DNA of 64,000 bases, taken from the NCBI GenBank assembly GCA_014706295.1, contig JACSVZ010000037.1, positions 1,116,001 through 1,180,000 of the forward strand, given 5' to 3'. This document shows, in pieces, positions 22,098 to 34,000 of this stretch. This stretch comes from Lycocorax pyrrhopterus obiensis (Eukaryota > Chordata > Aves > Passeriformes > Paradisaeidae). Made by a program: the position numbers and the translations under genes. The notes below the pieces were generated by a model. That model saw only the letters and a program-made list of their open reading frames with translations. It was not told the origin of the DNA and ran no database searches. The first letter of the stretch is position 1. Every line of letters begins with the position of its first letter.

Positions 22098-25000
22098 CTA
22101 CAAAGAGAAGAAAAAGGTTGGACGATGCCCTTCAGCCCCTCACCATAACAATCCTGCATTTTAAGAATTTAAGATAATAGAGATAAATCCCTCTTAAATC
22201 CCTTAAATCTAAGAATTTGCCCATGTTGGTTTTCTTAGTTGTAGTTTTCCCTTGTGCTTGCACACCAGGAGTAGGTCTCTGATGTCAATGGTTACTGCTG
22301 TGTTTGTTACTGTTACAGCACAAACTTTAAAAACTTTGTCTTCCCATTAAATACTTGGCGATTACACGAAGACTCAAAGACTGAACCACACAGTCCCTGG
22401 CTCTCTACCCTAACTCAACATTAGCCTCTCGTTTCACCCGGCAGCAAAACCTCTACACAAAGCCTCCCTGGCATGGCAGTGCACTCGGAAGTGCCACACC
22501 AAAAAAGGTTCCTCTAGCAGGAAGCCAAGCTCTCAGGCACGGAAGGCGTGTGGAATCTCATGTTACACTTCCGCAACAGGCACCTTTAAAAAAAAACCCC
22601 CAAGTCTGTTCCTGGTTTCCAAGTCCTTGCTATTTTCACTTTCACCTTTGTCACCCTCACTCGTGGTTGAGATTCTGGTACTGGAGCTCCCACATTATCA
22701 CAGTTTGCCACTCACTGCATGCAGTTGTTAAATCCATCACAGCTATTTCAAATTCATGTTGGGTATACTTCCACCTGAATATCCTGGCTTTGCTTAAACT
22801 GTACCAGTCAGCAAATTAACACCATCCCTTCCAAATCTAGGAGAAATCCCCATTTTGGTCAAACTTACCAATAATGATGATGATGATAATGACAACAACA
22901 CCTATCAATATCGCCCACATCTGTGAAAAAAAGCCATACAACATTTACTGCACACCATCCAACAGCATCAACTGCCCCTCAGGGTACAGGAAAACATCCC
23001 CTGCAAGGGACTTTTAGCACTGTTTGCCAGATCTAACGTGGCAAGCAAAAGTTCTTCAGTCAGCAAGCTCAGTCCACTACTAGCACTCAGAGGTGGCAGG
23101 CCATGCACACAGGCAAACAGAGCAATATGGTTTTCTCCCCATAAACACTGTCCCAAGGGAATACACAAGCTGTTTCGTTACTCACCAAAGATGACTCCAA
23201 TTTTTGGCAACAGCTACAAGTACAGGAGTCTGAGTGAGCTTCTTCCACTTTCTAATACTTCCTGCACATTAATTCAAGCTATGCATTTTTAGCCTTTTGT
23301 TTCTGTTTCTCAAAGCCTCAGATTACTGACATGCTTCCCCTCTGGCCATTACCAGAGACATTACTTAGACAAGATCCTGCATAGGGCAGCACGGCCAGTA
23401 ATGCAGCTTGTTGTTACTTCACCCAGCCACTGTGCCATGCTTTAACTTAAATAACACTGGCTAAACTTTTTCTGCTTTTGAGATGCTGTCCTGCAATACT
23501 GCACAGTGTAAGCACACAAGCCAAGGTTACCTTGCAGTTCTTCCACCAATACTTCCTCTTCAGCTTGGCCGCGCTGGTCTCAAACTGGGAAGCTCCTGCT
23601 TGCAGGGCATCAGCACGGTCATCCAGCTCTGACAGCTTCTGATCTCGCTCCAATACCTTGTCCACATTCACTCTCATGATGTCAACAACCTAGAGCAGTT
23701 CAATGCTTACAGTAAGTTTCCAGTTGTGTGACACACAGTGGAACGTAATCGCAGCCAACAGACAGCAACACGTGGTACTCAGTGTTTTCTCGTCTCAGAA
23801 GCAGGAGCTATTGCCTTTCAGTATATGCAGTCATTAAGCTTAAAGAAAACTAAGAAATTCACCTGTGGCCAGAAGCCCCTAGTGCCTACTTTAAAAAGTC
23901 AGTAGTGCTGGCATTCCTACAAACCTGGGAAATAATTCCTGACTTGCTTCAGAAGGAGTTGAGGCATATAAACACACCAGTAAACCACATCAAAAAAAAC
24001 CTGCCAGCCAGCCTGGCTTTTGGACTCCACAAAAATCACATTTGGCAGTCAGCTCTCATGGCTACTGATGAGAAAAAAAATTATTCTGTGTAAGCAAAGG
24101 TTTTTATCTTTACTTATGCCAAATCCTCAAGCACCAAGACTGCAGCTAATGTTTGGACACTGGGAACTTCTCTCTGCTTCCCCTTCATATAATGAAGGGG
24201 AAACTGCTTTGGCAAAGTTATCCCTTCTAATTACATAGGTTTCCTGCAGGAAGAGGATGACACTACTATCAGACCAGACTTTTACCTCATCTACTTGGTG
24301 TTGAGTCTGCTGAAGCCGGCGATTGCCTCCAGCAGCCATATTTGAGCTTCCAGGGACGTTGGCTGACCTGCAGTAAAGAAAGTCATCATTATATATCTGA
24401 CAGTCCTGAAAACTGGGAACTTGTATCGTTGGAACAAATACGGGGCAGTTTCTTACTGGAGAAATGGTGTTTTAACAGCTGACAGTGGGCACAAGCCATG
24501 CACTGTCCCAATCATCTTGTCAACAAATTGCCTGCTGTGCTAAGAGGCAGCAGTGGCTTGCTAATACCACACTTTGCAATGAGGCAGGAGACTGCTCCAA
24601 CAGCGGCCCACAGGGCTCAAAGAGTGTGAAGTTTGGGCTCAGGGGTGTTCTTGCTTTCCCATATGAACACAAGTACTAAGTTTCAAGCAACAGTAGTTAA
24701 CAAAAAATTAAATGCAAAAGTTTAATACTTATTCTAACTATGTGATTTTCCAGCAATGCTTCTCTATTCTTTTGAAATGGTTGATAAGAGCAAGAGAAAG
24801 CACCAGAAGAAAAAATATTTGAATTTACAAGAATTTACCTTTGGTAAGCTTTGAACTCATAACAGAGCTCTTTTTATCAGCTACAACACTCTGTAATGGA
24901 TGCAAGAGCTTCTGTACATACTCCTCATTACCTTTTCACCACCTGGCCAGGTTTTTAATGCGTATCTCTGGAACTATCTGTACGCAACTTCCTTGTCCAT

Positions 25001-25598
25001 GTTCTTACTTCTTCCACATCAGATGCTTGTTTAGAGCATCCTGGCACTCCAAACAGCCAAATCTTACTGTTTCCTGTATTTATACGTTTGCACGTTGGCT
25101 TCTAACTCGCATCTAGTGAGTACAGGCACAACGCGTGAGCCAGGGCAAGGCTCAGAGCCGGCCCTGTACAGTACGGTATCACTGTTTTGGCACTGCCGCC
25201 ACCCTTCGGTGCTGCTTCAGCGCCAGTCCCAGGTGAACAGCCTCGGAAATGACACCGGCTTCCTGCGAGGTTCCAAACCGAGCAACGCCCCGGTGCCCAG
25301 CAGGCGCTCTCCCGGCAGGGCGGGCCCCGCTCTGAGACGCGCCCGGGGCTGGCGGGACAGCCAGGCCAGGCCAGCGCAGGCCAGCGCCCCGGTACCGGCC
25401 CGAGCAGCGGCGCAGGGGGCGCGGCCCAAGGCACGGCCGGCCCGGGCCTTCACCGCCTTCACCGCCGGCCGCGCCCGCCCCTCCGCGCAGCCCCTGCCGG
25501 AGCCCCCGCCCGCGGAGCCGCACCGGGCCCTGCTCCCGCCGCCGCCGGGCCGGGCCCGCCCCGCTCCCCAGCTCCCCCCGCTCGCCCCGCACTCACAT
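22078..25598 (-). CDS. VAMP3: VAMP3 (cellubrevin), R-SNARE, complete gene in five exons
   Basis: VAMP3 is a tail-anchored R-SNARE that drives fusion of recycling endosomes with the plasma membrane and trans-Golgi. Joining five exons gives 315 nt, 104 aa. In order: a short variable N-terminus [15 protein letters not shown]; the SNARE motif from about residue 16 to 75 with the zero-layer Arg43 in VLERDQ; the juxtamembrane [10 protein letters not shown]; and a transmembrane anchor (about 83-104) with seven consecutive Ile. Human VAMP3 is 100 aa with an almost identical SNARE core. The divergent VAMP2 N-terminus, which is proline-rich, is absent. The gene lies between CAMTA1 and PER3 on the same strand, as in human. 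Confidence 0.96.
22869..22920 (-). CDS. VAMP3: VAMP3 exon 4, transmembrane anchor
   Basis: It encodes [17 protein letters not shown]. The acceptor is ttttcacag and the donor ATTG|gtaagt. The Ile run makes a GATGATGATG-like pattern on the plus strand that is coding, not a microsatellite. Confidence 0.95.
23531..23689 (-). CDS. VAMP3: VAMP3 exon 3, SNARE motif
   Basis: It encodes [20 protein letters not shown] through [10 protein letters not shown], 53 codons in phase 0 at both ends. The segment is essentially invariant among VAMP2 and VAMP3. Confidence 0.97.
24178..24202. repeat. Perfect 11-bp inverted repeat with 3-nt loop
   Basis: TTCCCCTTCAT, then ATA, then ATGAAGGGGAA. It lies in VAMP3 intron 2. 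It is a short potential hairpin of unknown origin. Confidence 0.9.
24286..24367 (-). CDS. VAMP3: VAMP3 exon 2
   Basis: The acceptor is ttactgcag|GTCAGCC and the donor GATGAG|gtaaaa. It supplies the last base of the start codon and encodes [20 protein letters not shown] then QTQHQVDE. A second in-frame ATG (Met11) is present. Confidence 0.92.
25597..25598 (-). CDS. VAMP3: VAMP3 exon 1, first two bases of the start codon
   Basis: The first exon ends CAGGAT|gtgagt, contributing only A and T of the initiator ATG. The G comes from exon 2. The 5'UTR extends to the right into the CpG island, with the start site not defined. Confidence 0.85.
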
Positions 25599-25689
25599 CC
25601 TGACGGCGGGACGGGAGCGGGGCAACAGCGGCAGCACCCGGGCGGGTCCAGCGGGAACTGCGCGCGGCGCCCCGCGCTGACGACTCACG

Positions 25690-25865
25690 GGGCGGTGCCC
25701 GGGGTGGGAGCGGGGCGGGGGCGACGGGCGGCGCCCGGGGCGGGAGCGGGCGGCTCAGGGTGGGCCGGGCGGGAGCGGGGCGGGGCGATGGGCGGAGCCC
25801 GGGGCGGGAGCGGGGCGGGCTCAGGGTGGAGCCCGGGGCGGGGGCTGGGGCGGGGCCGGGCCATG
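25690..25865. repeat. G-rich imperfect tandem repeat upstream of VAMP3
   Basis: Repeated units of the form GCCCGGGGCGGGAGCGGGGC recur with variable spacers. Many closely spaced G runs on the plus strand fit G-quadruplex spacing. The array sits immediately upstream of the inferred VAMP3 start region. Confidence 0.8.
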
Positions 25866-26003
25866 GCCGTGCCCCCGCAGGCCGCTGTCCGGGGGCTGTG
25901 GCCGCTGGGGGGCGCTGTGCCGGCCCTGCCCGCCCCGGGCGGTGACGGGAACGGCAACGGCAACAACGGAGCGGCGCGAGCGGGCGCGGGGACACGGGCA
26001 CGG

Positions 26004-26315
26004 GGACAGACAGACGGACACACAGACACTGACACGGGGACAGACAGACAGACACTGACACGGGCACGGGGACAGACAGACGGACACACAGACACTGACA
26101 CGGGGACAGACAGACGGACACTGACACGGGCACGGGGACAGACGGACAGACACAGGCACGGGCACGGGGACAGACAGACGGACAGACACAGGCACGGGGA
26201 CAGACGGACAGACGTACAGACACTGACACGGGCACGGACACACAGATACACACACACACACACAGACACGGACACACGCGGACACACGGACAGACAGACG
26301 TACACACGGACACAG
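26004..26315. repeat. GACA/GACGGACA minisatellite
   Basis: About 310 bp of imperfect units built from GACAGACAGACGGACAC and GACACTGACACGGGCACG, with a short (AC)n core near 26245-26263. It lies just distal to the VAMP3 island. Large open frames on both strands (Thr/Asp/Arg or Cys/Val/Ser rich) are repeat artefacts. Confidence 0.95.
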
Positions 26316-27535
26316 AGACACGTGCATTTCGTGGTGTTGTCGCTCGTGCCCGCGCGCTCCGTGCAGCGCCCGAGGGCGGCCCGGGGGTGTCCCTGTCCTG
26401 GTCCTGGTCCTGGTCCCCCGCGCTCGCTGCCCGGGTGCCGGCGGGGCTGGAGCCGGTGCTCCCCCGGCACCCGCACGGCGCTGTCGGTGACCAGAGCAGG
26501 GCCGGTCACACGCCGGGGCTCGGCTGCTGCTGGCGGTGCTCCCGTGGGAGTCCCGGGGCTACTCCGCCAGGGAACATCGCCCTCCGCAAGGCACTGGTGG
26601 GAGGGAGGCACTGGCTGCCTTTGCACCACGTGTTCTGATTTCTCTTTTCTTTTTTTCCCCTTATTAAACTTTATCTCACCCCAGGCATTCTTTTGCCTCA
26701 TGTTTGGTCTTCCAGTTCTCTCCCGCCACGCCCCTGGGGGATAAGGGAGGAGGTGCGGCAGTGCGGACACAGCTGGTGGGTGTCTGTCTGCTTTCAGGAC
26801 GGTCAACCCGCCGCGATAGTAAAGAACCCAGCAATTAACAGCCACGTAAAATGGAAAAATGGGGGGAAACGGGAGAGCAATTTGGAGAGTTAAATGCTGA
26901 TTTATTGTTAAAGAGAAACAATTGAACTTTCTCTGCAGTCAAGAAACTCTCCTAATGAAATCTCATCTTCTGTTGTGGAGCTGAGTTTTGGAAGAGCTTA
27001 CTCATAATGGTACTAACATAGTCTCAGACAGACCAGATGATCAATTTATTAAACCCGGTTTTGGGTTTTGCCTGCTGGGCCAGCCTTGTAGTCTGGTACA
27101 AGTTTCATTCTTGAGGACCAGTTCACTTAAGTTGCTTATTGGATTAGTGCAATAGTGATTGCGTCTCTTAGGCTTCTGCATCAGCAGCCCTCTTGAATTC
27201 TGCCATTTGACTCTGCTTTGTGTACACTGCAGGATTAAGCATTTTGCTACCAGGTCTACATGGCTTCTCATGAAAAACCCTGGATGTGATTGTCCACTGA
27301 AGAGGAATTGCAAACAAAGCTCTGGGGGCTGCACCTGCTCACAGGCAGGCTGTGGACTGTCACACTCTAACCCGTAAGAAATCAGATGCAATATACTTAT
27401 AAACAGGTCATGTAGAGCAGAAACATTTTTTTTTGTGGTTCCTTACAGTGACTAAAGGACTACTTCGCTCTCCAAGTAGGATGGAAGAGATGTATTCAGA
27501 AGGCGGCACACACTTTGTATGGGGAAATTTTCTTT
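26316..27535. other. Spacer between VAMP3 and CAMTA1 3' end
   Basis: Unique sequence, GC-rich at the left and AT-rich to the right. It contains TTTATT (minus-strand AATAAA) at 27045-27050. No exon, RNA gene or mobile element was recognised. Confidence 0.6.
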
Positions 27536-30500
27536 TTTAATTTACAGCAGAAAGAATATAAAGCATTCAGAAAACATTTTCCATATTTTAAGGGCAATTC
27601 AAAACATTTTGCATGGTTCCAGCAGCTGAGTTCTTCAACAGATCCATTGATTCAGTGATGCTTTACATGCACAGTTACAAAAATAAAACTTACAAAAGAG
27701 AAGACATCTATACTAGTTTTACATGCAAGTCTTGGGGACCCCCCATTGGGCACCAGCTATTGTGTGGAACTGCCATAAGCGTGCAACCAGAGAGGGGGTT
27801 CATGTTATATTCTGTATTTCTTTCACACAGTATTACTGCTGTCGAATGTGTTTCACAAAGGAGCGATTCTATTATCAGAAGACAGAAGATCTGGCTCCTG
27901 GCACTTGGGAATTTGAATTTTTCTAGAAAGCTGCACTTACTTATCTTAGGTGAAAATGTTAAGTTCCACAACCAAGAAGAGGGTTCGAAGAATCACTTCA
28001 CTGCGGGGGAGTGCTCCTCCCTCCCCAGTGACACACCGAAGGGTTACGGCCCGACACAACAAAGCACTTGGGAGCTGTACCTGGCTTCAAGCATGCCAGG
28101 AGTCCTGGAGCTGTGCTGCAGAACTGCCTGCATGTTTAACAGCCAGTACAGGCTTAAACGTTTGGCTGAAGCAGGATCTAGATTAGTAGATACACCACCA
28201 GGCCCATGGATCTGGAAGAGTAATTTGAAATAGCTCTGTATATTACTGAATCATTTTCTGTAAAGACAAGGAGTTAAAACATTTCCACTGAGGTCACTAC
28301 TCTTGTTAGGAACAGATCAATTCTATATTGTCACGTATTCGTTAATGGGTGCAATATTTCAGTTTCAAAATGTCAAGAGTTCTTCCAGTACTAATACAGA
28401 GCATTTCCAATTCATTCCAAAGGAGATTCTTCAGCGTCTCCTGTTCCGTTTTGGCGTGAGAGGAAAATTTGATGGTTAAGGTTCCAATTGCAGACAGAAA
28501 ATCGAGGCTACGAGGCTGCCCACAGGCACAGTGCGAGCGCCAGGCCATTTGTTTCTCCTTTTTCCCTTTTTTTTAAAATTGAATCAGGTCATAAAGCAGC
28601 AGTTCAGAAATGTACAAGAGAATTCTGATAATGAGCTATAGCACATCTACTGTAATTCAATGCTGGCAGTGAAAAGAAGTAATTAAAAACAGGTACAATT
28701 ATAGAAAAGGCACCAAGAGCACTGACCCCAGTTTTTTTTTGCCACAATCTTTGTTTTTACTCTTCTTTTAAAGACACCAGTTTCAAAGCTTCCTATGTGT
28801 GAATATTTTTTGGCTTCACAACAAGCCTTGCGTTTAAACATTGCAGTTGGTGGCCGGGATCAAGCAAGAACAACTATTCCAAAACTAACAATCTCAAATT
28901 TACACAAGTTCATTCAGAAATTTCAAACTGCCACGAGCGAGACAAACAGACAGGAGCAGTTTCTGATCTCAGACACATGTACGTGACCCACAAGTAATGA
29001 CACGGACTTCAGGAGTTTCTTCCCTTACATTCCTGTGTAATGAAGATCAGAACTGGTTCCCATTGTTGAGAATCTGTGACAGTTATAAATTAGTAGTTCA
29101 ATTTAAAAAAAAATCTAATTTCTTTGGCTCCTCACTATGTGGAAATAGCAATATACCATGACACCCCTACAGGATCAGTTTGCATCTTTTTTTTAAGTTT
29201 TACTTAATTTTTTAAAATTTTTTGTGCAATTTTTATTACATTTTCTGACTTCCAGCAGGAGATATGAAAATGTGAAACATATTTTCTACTTTCGTACTAT
29301 TTATTTATTTTTTTTTCATTTTATGTTCATTCTAAGTGTTCTTTATTGGAGTGAGTGTATGGTGTTAAGCTAGATACGGTTTTTGTATTCTTATGATTAT
29401 CTGCTTTGCAAAAGTAACTTAATTTTCTTAAGCAATATTAGCATTCACATTACTTGGCACCATTGGCAAAAAAAAAAAAAGAAAAAAAAAAGACGGGGGT
29501 AAAAAAAAAGAAGGAAGGAATACATAAATTAAACCCAACTGAACCAAACTCCTGGTAGCCAAAATCAAATGTAAACATATCCTTTTTTTCTTTTTTTTTT
29601 TTTTTTAAAGTAATGTTGCTCTGCCTTTTTTTCCTAAGTCTAAATACAGTAGCTCTTTTTTTGCCATTTAGTCATGCTTTAGCAAAAATGTTCTTCTAAA
29701 GAACATTTAAAATAAAGTTTCTTATAGTGAAATAAAGTTTTTGTTTCATTTTACAGACCATAGCCACTAATGCTTTGCTTTGTTCATTTCTTTTTCTTGA
29801 GTTCATGCACATATCTCTTTAATATATACAATATGTACAAACAATACATCCACACTCTTCTCGTTCATTCAGACAAAACTATACAAATAATAATTTTATC
29901 TTGCCAAGTTATTGACCCTTTGTGAATAAAATATTTAGTAATTAATCAATATATTCCCTTTCAAATATTTTTTTCTCATTTTCCATTTCTACCTTCTATA
30001 TATACAGAAACTGCCCAGATTTTGATGAAGTAGCCAAAATAAGAAATTTACTGGCCAGAATGCAGCACCACTGATCTTTAGGTGGCATAAAATGTCCAGG
30101 CAACATATGTACGTGACTGCAAAATGACAAGAGGTTTGACAAGTACATAAGAGAAAAAGCTACATGTTTTACAAATTATTTCAGAACTTAATTAAAACAA
30201 TAGTACATGAAGGTAAGGCTAGAAAATAAAGTGCTGAATATGAGAGAAAGTACATGACAGTTGATATGTTTGCAGGTTCTAGTAAAAATACAAAAAAAAA
30301 ATGTGTAAAACTTGCTTAAGCTGCTCTCTCCATTCCTCATGCAATACCCGTGTCTCTCATACACCAACCCCTCCTGTAAGTTCCCACGGGATGTATTAAA
30401 AACCTGCAGATTTAAAAAGTTGCATTAAGTGTGCTGTAGAGGTTTAAATAAAACACAAAGGACAGGAGTGCGAAGGAAATGAGGATGCATGGACCCAATA

Positions 30501-30951
30501 AAGATGTACTGATCTAAGCCCCTCCACTGAGACTCTCAAAGCTTCAGTTTCTTGGAGATGAACAGGTGCAGGAACAGCATTCTTGTGTTGCTTGTGCATT
30601 CCCACCTTTTCTGAACAATATTTTTGGTATAATATTTGTACAGTTCCACATGTTGTTTAATACAGCCCTATATGAAAAGGATAATTAATCGCTTCTTCCT
30701 TCCTTCTCGGAGAATGAAGCAACTCACGATTTCCTCCTGGTGTCTTGTTTTCCCCACGATCCAACAGAAGATTGAGTTCCAAGATGTCTTGCTGAACAAA
30801 TTAAAAGTTGTCCATGAAAGTGCAAATGCAATGACCAAAACATTACTGTTAAAATCCTGCAGCTGGTATTTCCAGAACTGCAGTGGGTATTTTTGTTGTT
30901 GTTGCATGTCTCTGCTAAAAACAGAAAATGAAAACAGTCTGAAAAGCAATG
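27536..30951 (-). other. CAMTA1: CAMTA1 3'UTR (probable extent)
   Basis: AT-rich sequence follows the CAMTA1 stop. Minus-strand AATAAA hexamers occur at 29232, 29300, 29304 and 29342, and an ATTAAA at 27536. As I recall, the human CAMTA1 3'UTR is roughly 3 kb, which would favour an end near 27.5 kb with the 29.2-29.3 kb cluster as an internal site. Plus-strand open frames in this stretch have no recognised similarity. Confidence 0.55.
29232..29347 (-). terminator. CAMTA1: Cluster of four AATAAA hexamers
   Basis: Hexamers lie at 29232-29237, 29300-29305, 29304-29309 and 29342-29347 on the minus strand, set in a T/A-rich region. This is a candidate proximal polyadenylation site about 1.6 kb into the CAMTA1 3'UTR. 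Confidence 0.45.
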
Positions 30952-31015
30952 TCACATTGCTACGGGATGCTGCTGCGTATCTTCAAGTTCCTTGGCCTTT
31001 TTCAATTCTTTCACT
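30952..31015 (-). CDS. CAMTA1: CAMTA1 last coding exon, dual reading frame
   Basis: Joined directly to exon C11 it reads [20 protein letters not shown] then M and a stop at 30952. Joined to the microexon it reads [10 protein letters not shown] and stops at 30983. Both ends resemble human isoform C-termini. The acceptor is tttgttttttcag. Confidence 0.93.
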
Positions 31016-34000
31016 CTGAAAAAACAAAGAGGAGCTATGTAACACTTCTATTACAAATCTCTTGAAGACAGAACAATCAAAAGGATTCATCACTCCAACC
31101 TCCCGTGCAGAAGAGGCAGCTCCCAGAGACATGACAGGAGGGTAACGCCTTCCCAACACCACAAACAGCTGGAAGCGCAAGAACGGGCCACTGGAGATCC
31201 CAGACAAACACATTTGGAGAGACACTCGGTTCCAGCTACTGTTTTCCCCCAGTACTGGCAACTACAGCTGGGTTTTGTTCTGGTGTTGGCCTGATTGCTT
31301 GAGGTTTCCTGGACTGCTGTTCACTGCCTGACCCTGCAGCTGCTTCCTATTTGTCATGGCAAAGGGGCTGTTCAGTGCTGAGCCCTTTTCTCCACACAGT
31401 GCTGAGGCAGTGACAGCACAGTGGGGGAAAATCAGTCTGTCCAGCTTGGAAAGGAAGCCTGGTGTTGATACAAGAATTTAAGGTAAGAAAGTATTTATGT
31501 GCAAGCAGAAGAATGGGTATGGGTGTGAAGAAAGCTACTTTGTTTCACAAGTACTCCAGCTGCTGGTGCCTGTATGTTTTATCATGCTGTTGGCCGTATG
31601 CTCGTGTACTTTCCCAGCAGTGCAGGATGCTGGATGCTGTGTGCCAAGGGAGATGAACCTGCAGTGTGGAAGTCACCCTTCCTAGACGTGGCCTCACGCC
31701 CCACTTCTCAATTCTCTCAAATGCATGCCATACATTACCTCCTCTAACCCGTCAGCACAAGAACTAAACCATCACTGAAAGCCGAGAAAATTAAAAATTA
31801 AATTAAAGGATGAAGAAAAGGGAATAATTTCAATCCCATCGAGTGAAACAGCTCTGCACTGGAGCTGGGCAGCAGCAAAACCTCTGCTCAGGCTGAGAAC
31901 CTGGCTGTGTGTCAGTGCAGGCTCCCTCAAAGGAGCCAGATCAAATCCAGAGGTATTTCCATGCTGCCCCTAAACCCAAAAGTGCTCAGCTGTGCTTGGG
32001 GCTGGCTCTGCCTTCGCTTGCAGGGAGTTCCTCTGCAGTGAGGTCTCTTTGCCACCTGCCTCTACATGTCCTCCCTCTGCTCCTGCAAGGGGAAGTCCCC
32101 CGCAAAAGGAGCAGATTACAGCTCAAAAAGAAAGGTGATCTAGCTAAGCATGTGTAGGCTCAAGTGCTCACGTGATGTTGCAGAAACTTGAAAGGACAAG
32201 TAACAAAGGTGTAGTACAAAAAATAGTGTAAGAGATGCAAATCTGTGTAATGCAACCAGCTACAAGTGAAAGAATTTAACAAAGCCCAAGTAAATAAAAG
32301 TAAAAAAACATGTCAGGAGAGCTGAGAAGCAGCAGTGACAGTTTGTAGCTACTGTGCATAGACTTACACCCACACATCTTCTTTTGGCTCTTGCACCAGC
32401 CTGCTAATATAAGGATACAATGAAGGCTATAAATTGATCTCTATAAATACATCTCCACGTCACTGTTTTCTTTAGTCATTTTTCTGCATGTACTATTAGT
32501 CAGAACCACAGTGAAAAGGGAGCTGGCTGCTTTTACCTCTGTTTTAGCTGACTCAGAGCTCTAGCACTCAAATGCATTCTCAGTATTTGTGAAATGTGGC
32601 CGACAGGGGTCAAATCAGACTAACCTGTATGCAGGTTAGACCTTTGTTAATTATCTTAATTCCACTGTTGGAGAATGTAATGTATGGAAAGACAGAGGGC
32701 TCTGCTAGTCCAAATGCACACAGTGTGTTCAGAGTCTGAAGGCCACTGCTGAAGGGGCCCTGGCATTCCTGAAATCCAAGCCCAGCACAGGAGCCCAGAA
32801 GGCTCTCCCAGGTGCCAAGCAGTGCTCTGGTCCCCAGGCTGAGGAAGGCACAAGGCAGCCAACAGCACCAGGGGTTCTCAGTTCCTACTTGGACAGTGCT
32901 ATGCCGAGCCTGAGTGCCTGCTATAACTTCACAGAGAAATCTTCCACACAAGATTTGGCTCTATACAAGCTGGTGTCTAAAAGAGCCTGCTGACATCAAG
33001 AGAGTGGAGGCTCCAGCACTGCACAGAAGGCAGCAACAAGCCTCTACTCAGGCTGACAGCCTGAGTTCTAAGTTCATTGGGGTTCTTCATACTGGGTACA
33101 ACCAGATCCCCTTTTCACTGCAGGAAACAGGAGGGCTGGCACAGTAAGCCAAAAACAGTCACAAATGACAAGCTACTCATCTTCAGTCTATCCAGTTTTA
33201 TTTTTTTGGAGCACAAAAGCAGCCTCTCCCTTGAATTTATAACCAATATTTCTAGTAGTGCACCATTTAGAAGCAGGAGAGCCAAAATCCCTGGTGCTGT
33301 GCTAGAAAAGGTGTGGTGCCTCTGTGCAATGGGCAGTGTTTAAGGCTTAGATTAACTGTGTTTAAGATACCATCAATTAATGCATGATTTGCAGTGCAAC
33401 TTCCAAGTGTTTTCTGTTGCACTTCAGTACTGTAATGTAAAATTAACCTGTTATTATCGATCTCTCACTGAGAACATGCACATCGAGTAAGCTGGTGGCT
33501 CTTCCACTGAGACATGCTATTCCTTACTTCAGCACTTCACATGCAAGGGCTACACTAATGAAGCACTTTTGCTGAAGAATGCAAGACATGCTTTGCTGCA
33601 AACTTCAACCTACAGCATGCAATATCTGTACTGGTGCAGAACTATTCCATCTGTTTGCCTGGAACACACATGCCAACAGAAGTTAATTACTGCAGCACTC
33701 AGCGTTTGCACTAATACAGGTCCTGCTCAGAAACAGAGAATCACAGAAACACAGAATGTAAAGGGTTGGAAGGGACCTTAAAGATCATTTAACCCCAACT
33801 CCTCTGCCATGGGCAGGGACACCTTCCACTACAGCAGGCTGCTCAAGGTCACATCCGACCTGGCCCTGAACACTTCCAGGGACGGGGCAGCCACAGCTTC
33901 TCTGGGCAGCCTGTTCCAGTGTCTCATAACCCTCACAGAAAAGAATTTCTTCCTAATATCTAACCTGAAGTTCTCATCTTTCAATTTGTATCAATTACTC

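Larger units (their letters stand above)
22098..25596 (-). other. VAMP3: VAMP3 introns
   Basis: Introns 1-4 (24368-25596, 23690-24285, 22921-23530, 22098-22868) hold unique sequence apart from a small inverted repeat at 24178. No RNA gene or mobile element was recognised. The right end of intron 1 is part of the CpG island. Confidence 0.7.
25255..25990 (-). promoter_or_regulatory. VAMP3: VAMP3 promoter CpG island
   Basis: The block is extremely GC- and CpG-rich, with many GGGCGG/CCGCCC GC boxes, centred on VAMP3 exon 1. No TATA box is evident. The start site is likely within about 150 bp to the right of 25600. Long open frames through this region are a base-composition effect. Confidence 0.85.

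Noticed and set aside
22868..22885. GATGATGATGAT-like microsatellite
   Set aside because: It is the reverse complement of the Ile-rich transmembrane codons of VAMP3 exon 4.
25095..26845. Very long open frames on both strands (up to about 549 codons) across the VAMP3 island and minisatellite
   Set aside because: They run through GC-rich promoter sequence and tandem repeats, overlap on both strands, have no family similarity, and their composition follows the repeat units.
27613..28233. Plus-strand 206-codon frame
   Set aside because: It lies in probable CAMTA1 3'UTR on the opposite strand, with no recognisable domain or splice partners.
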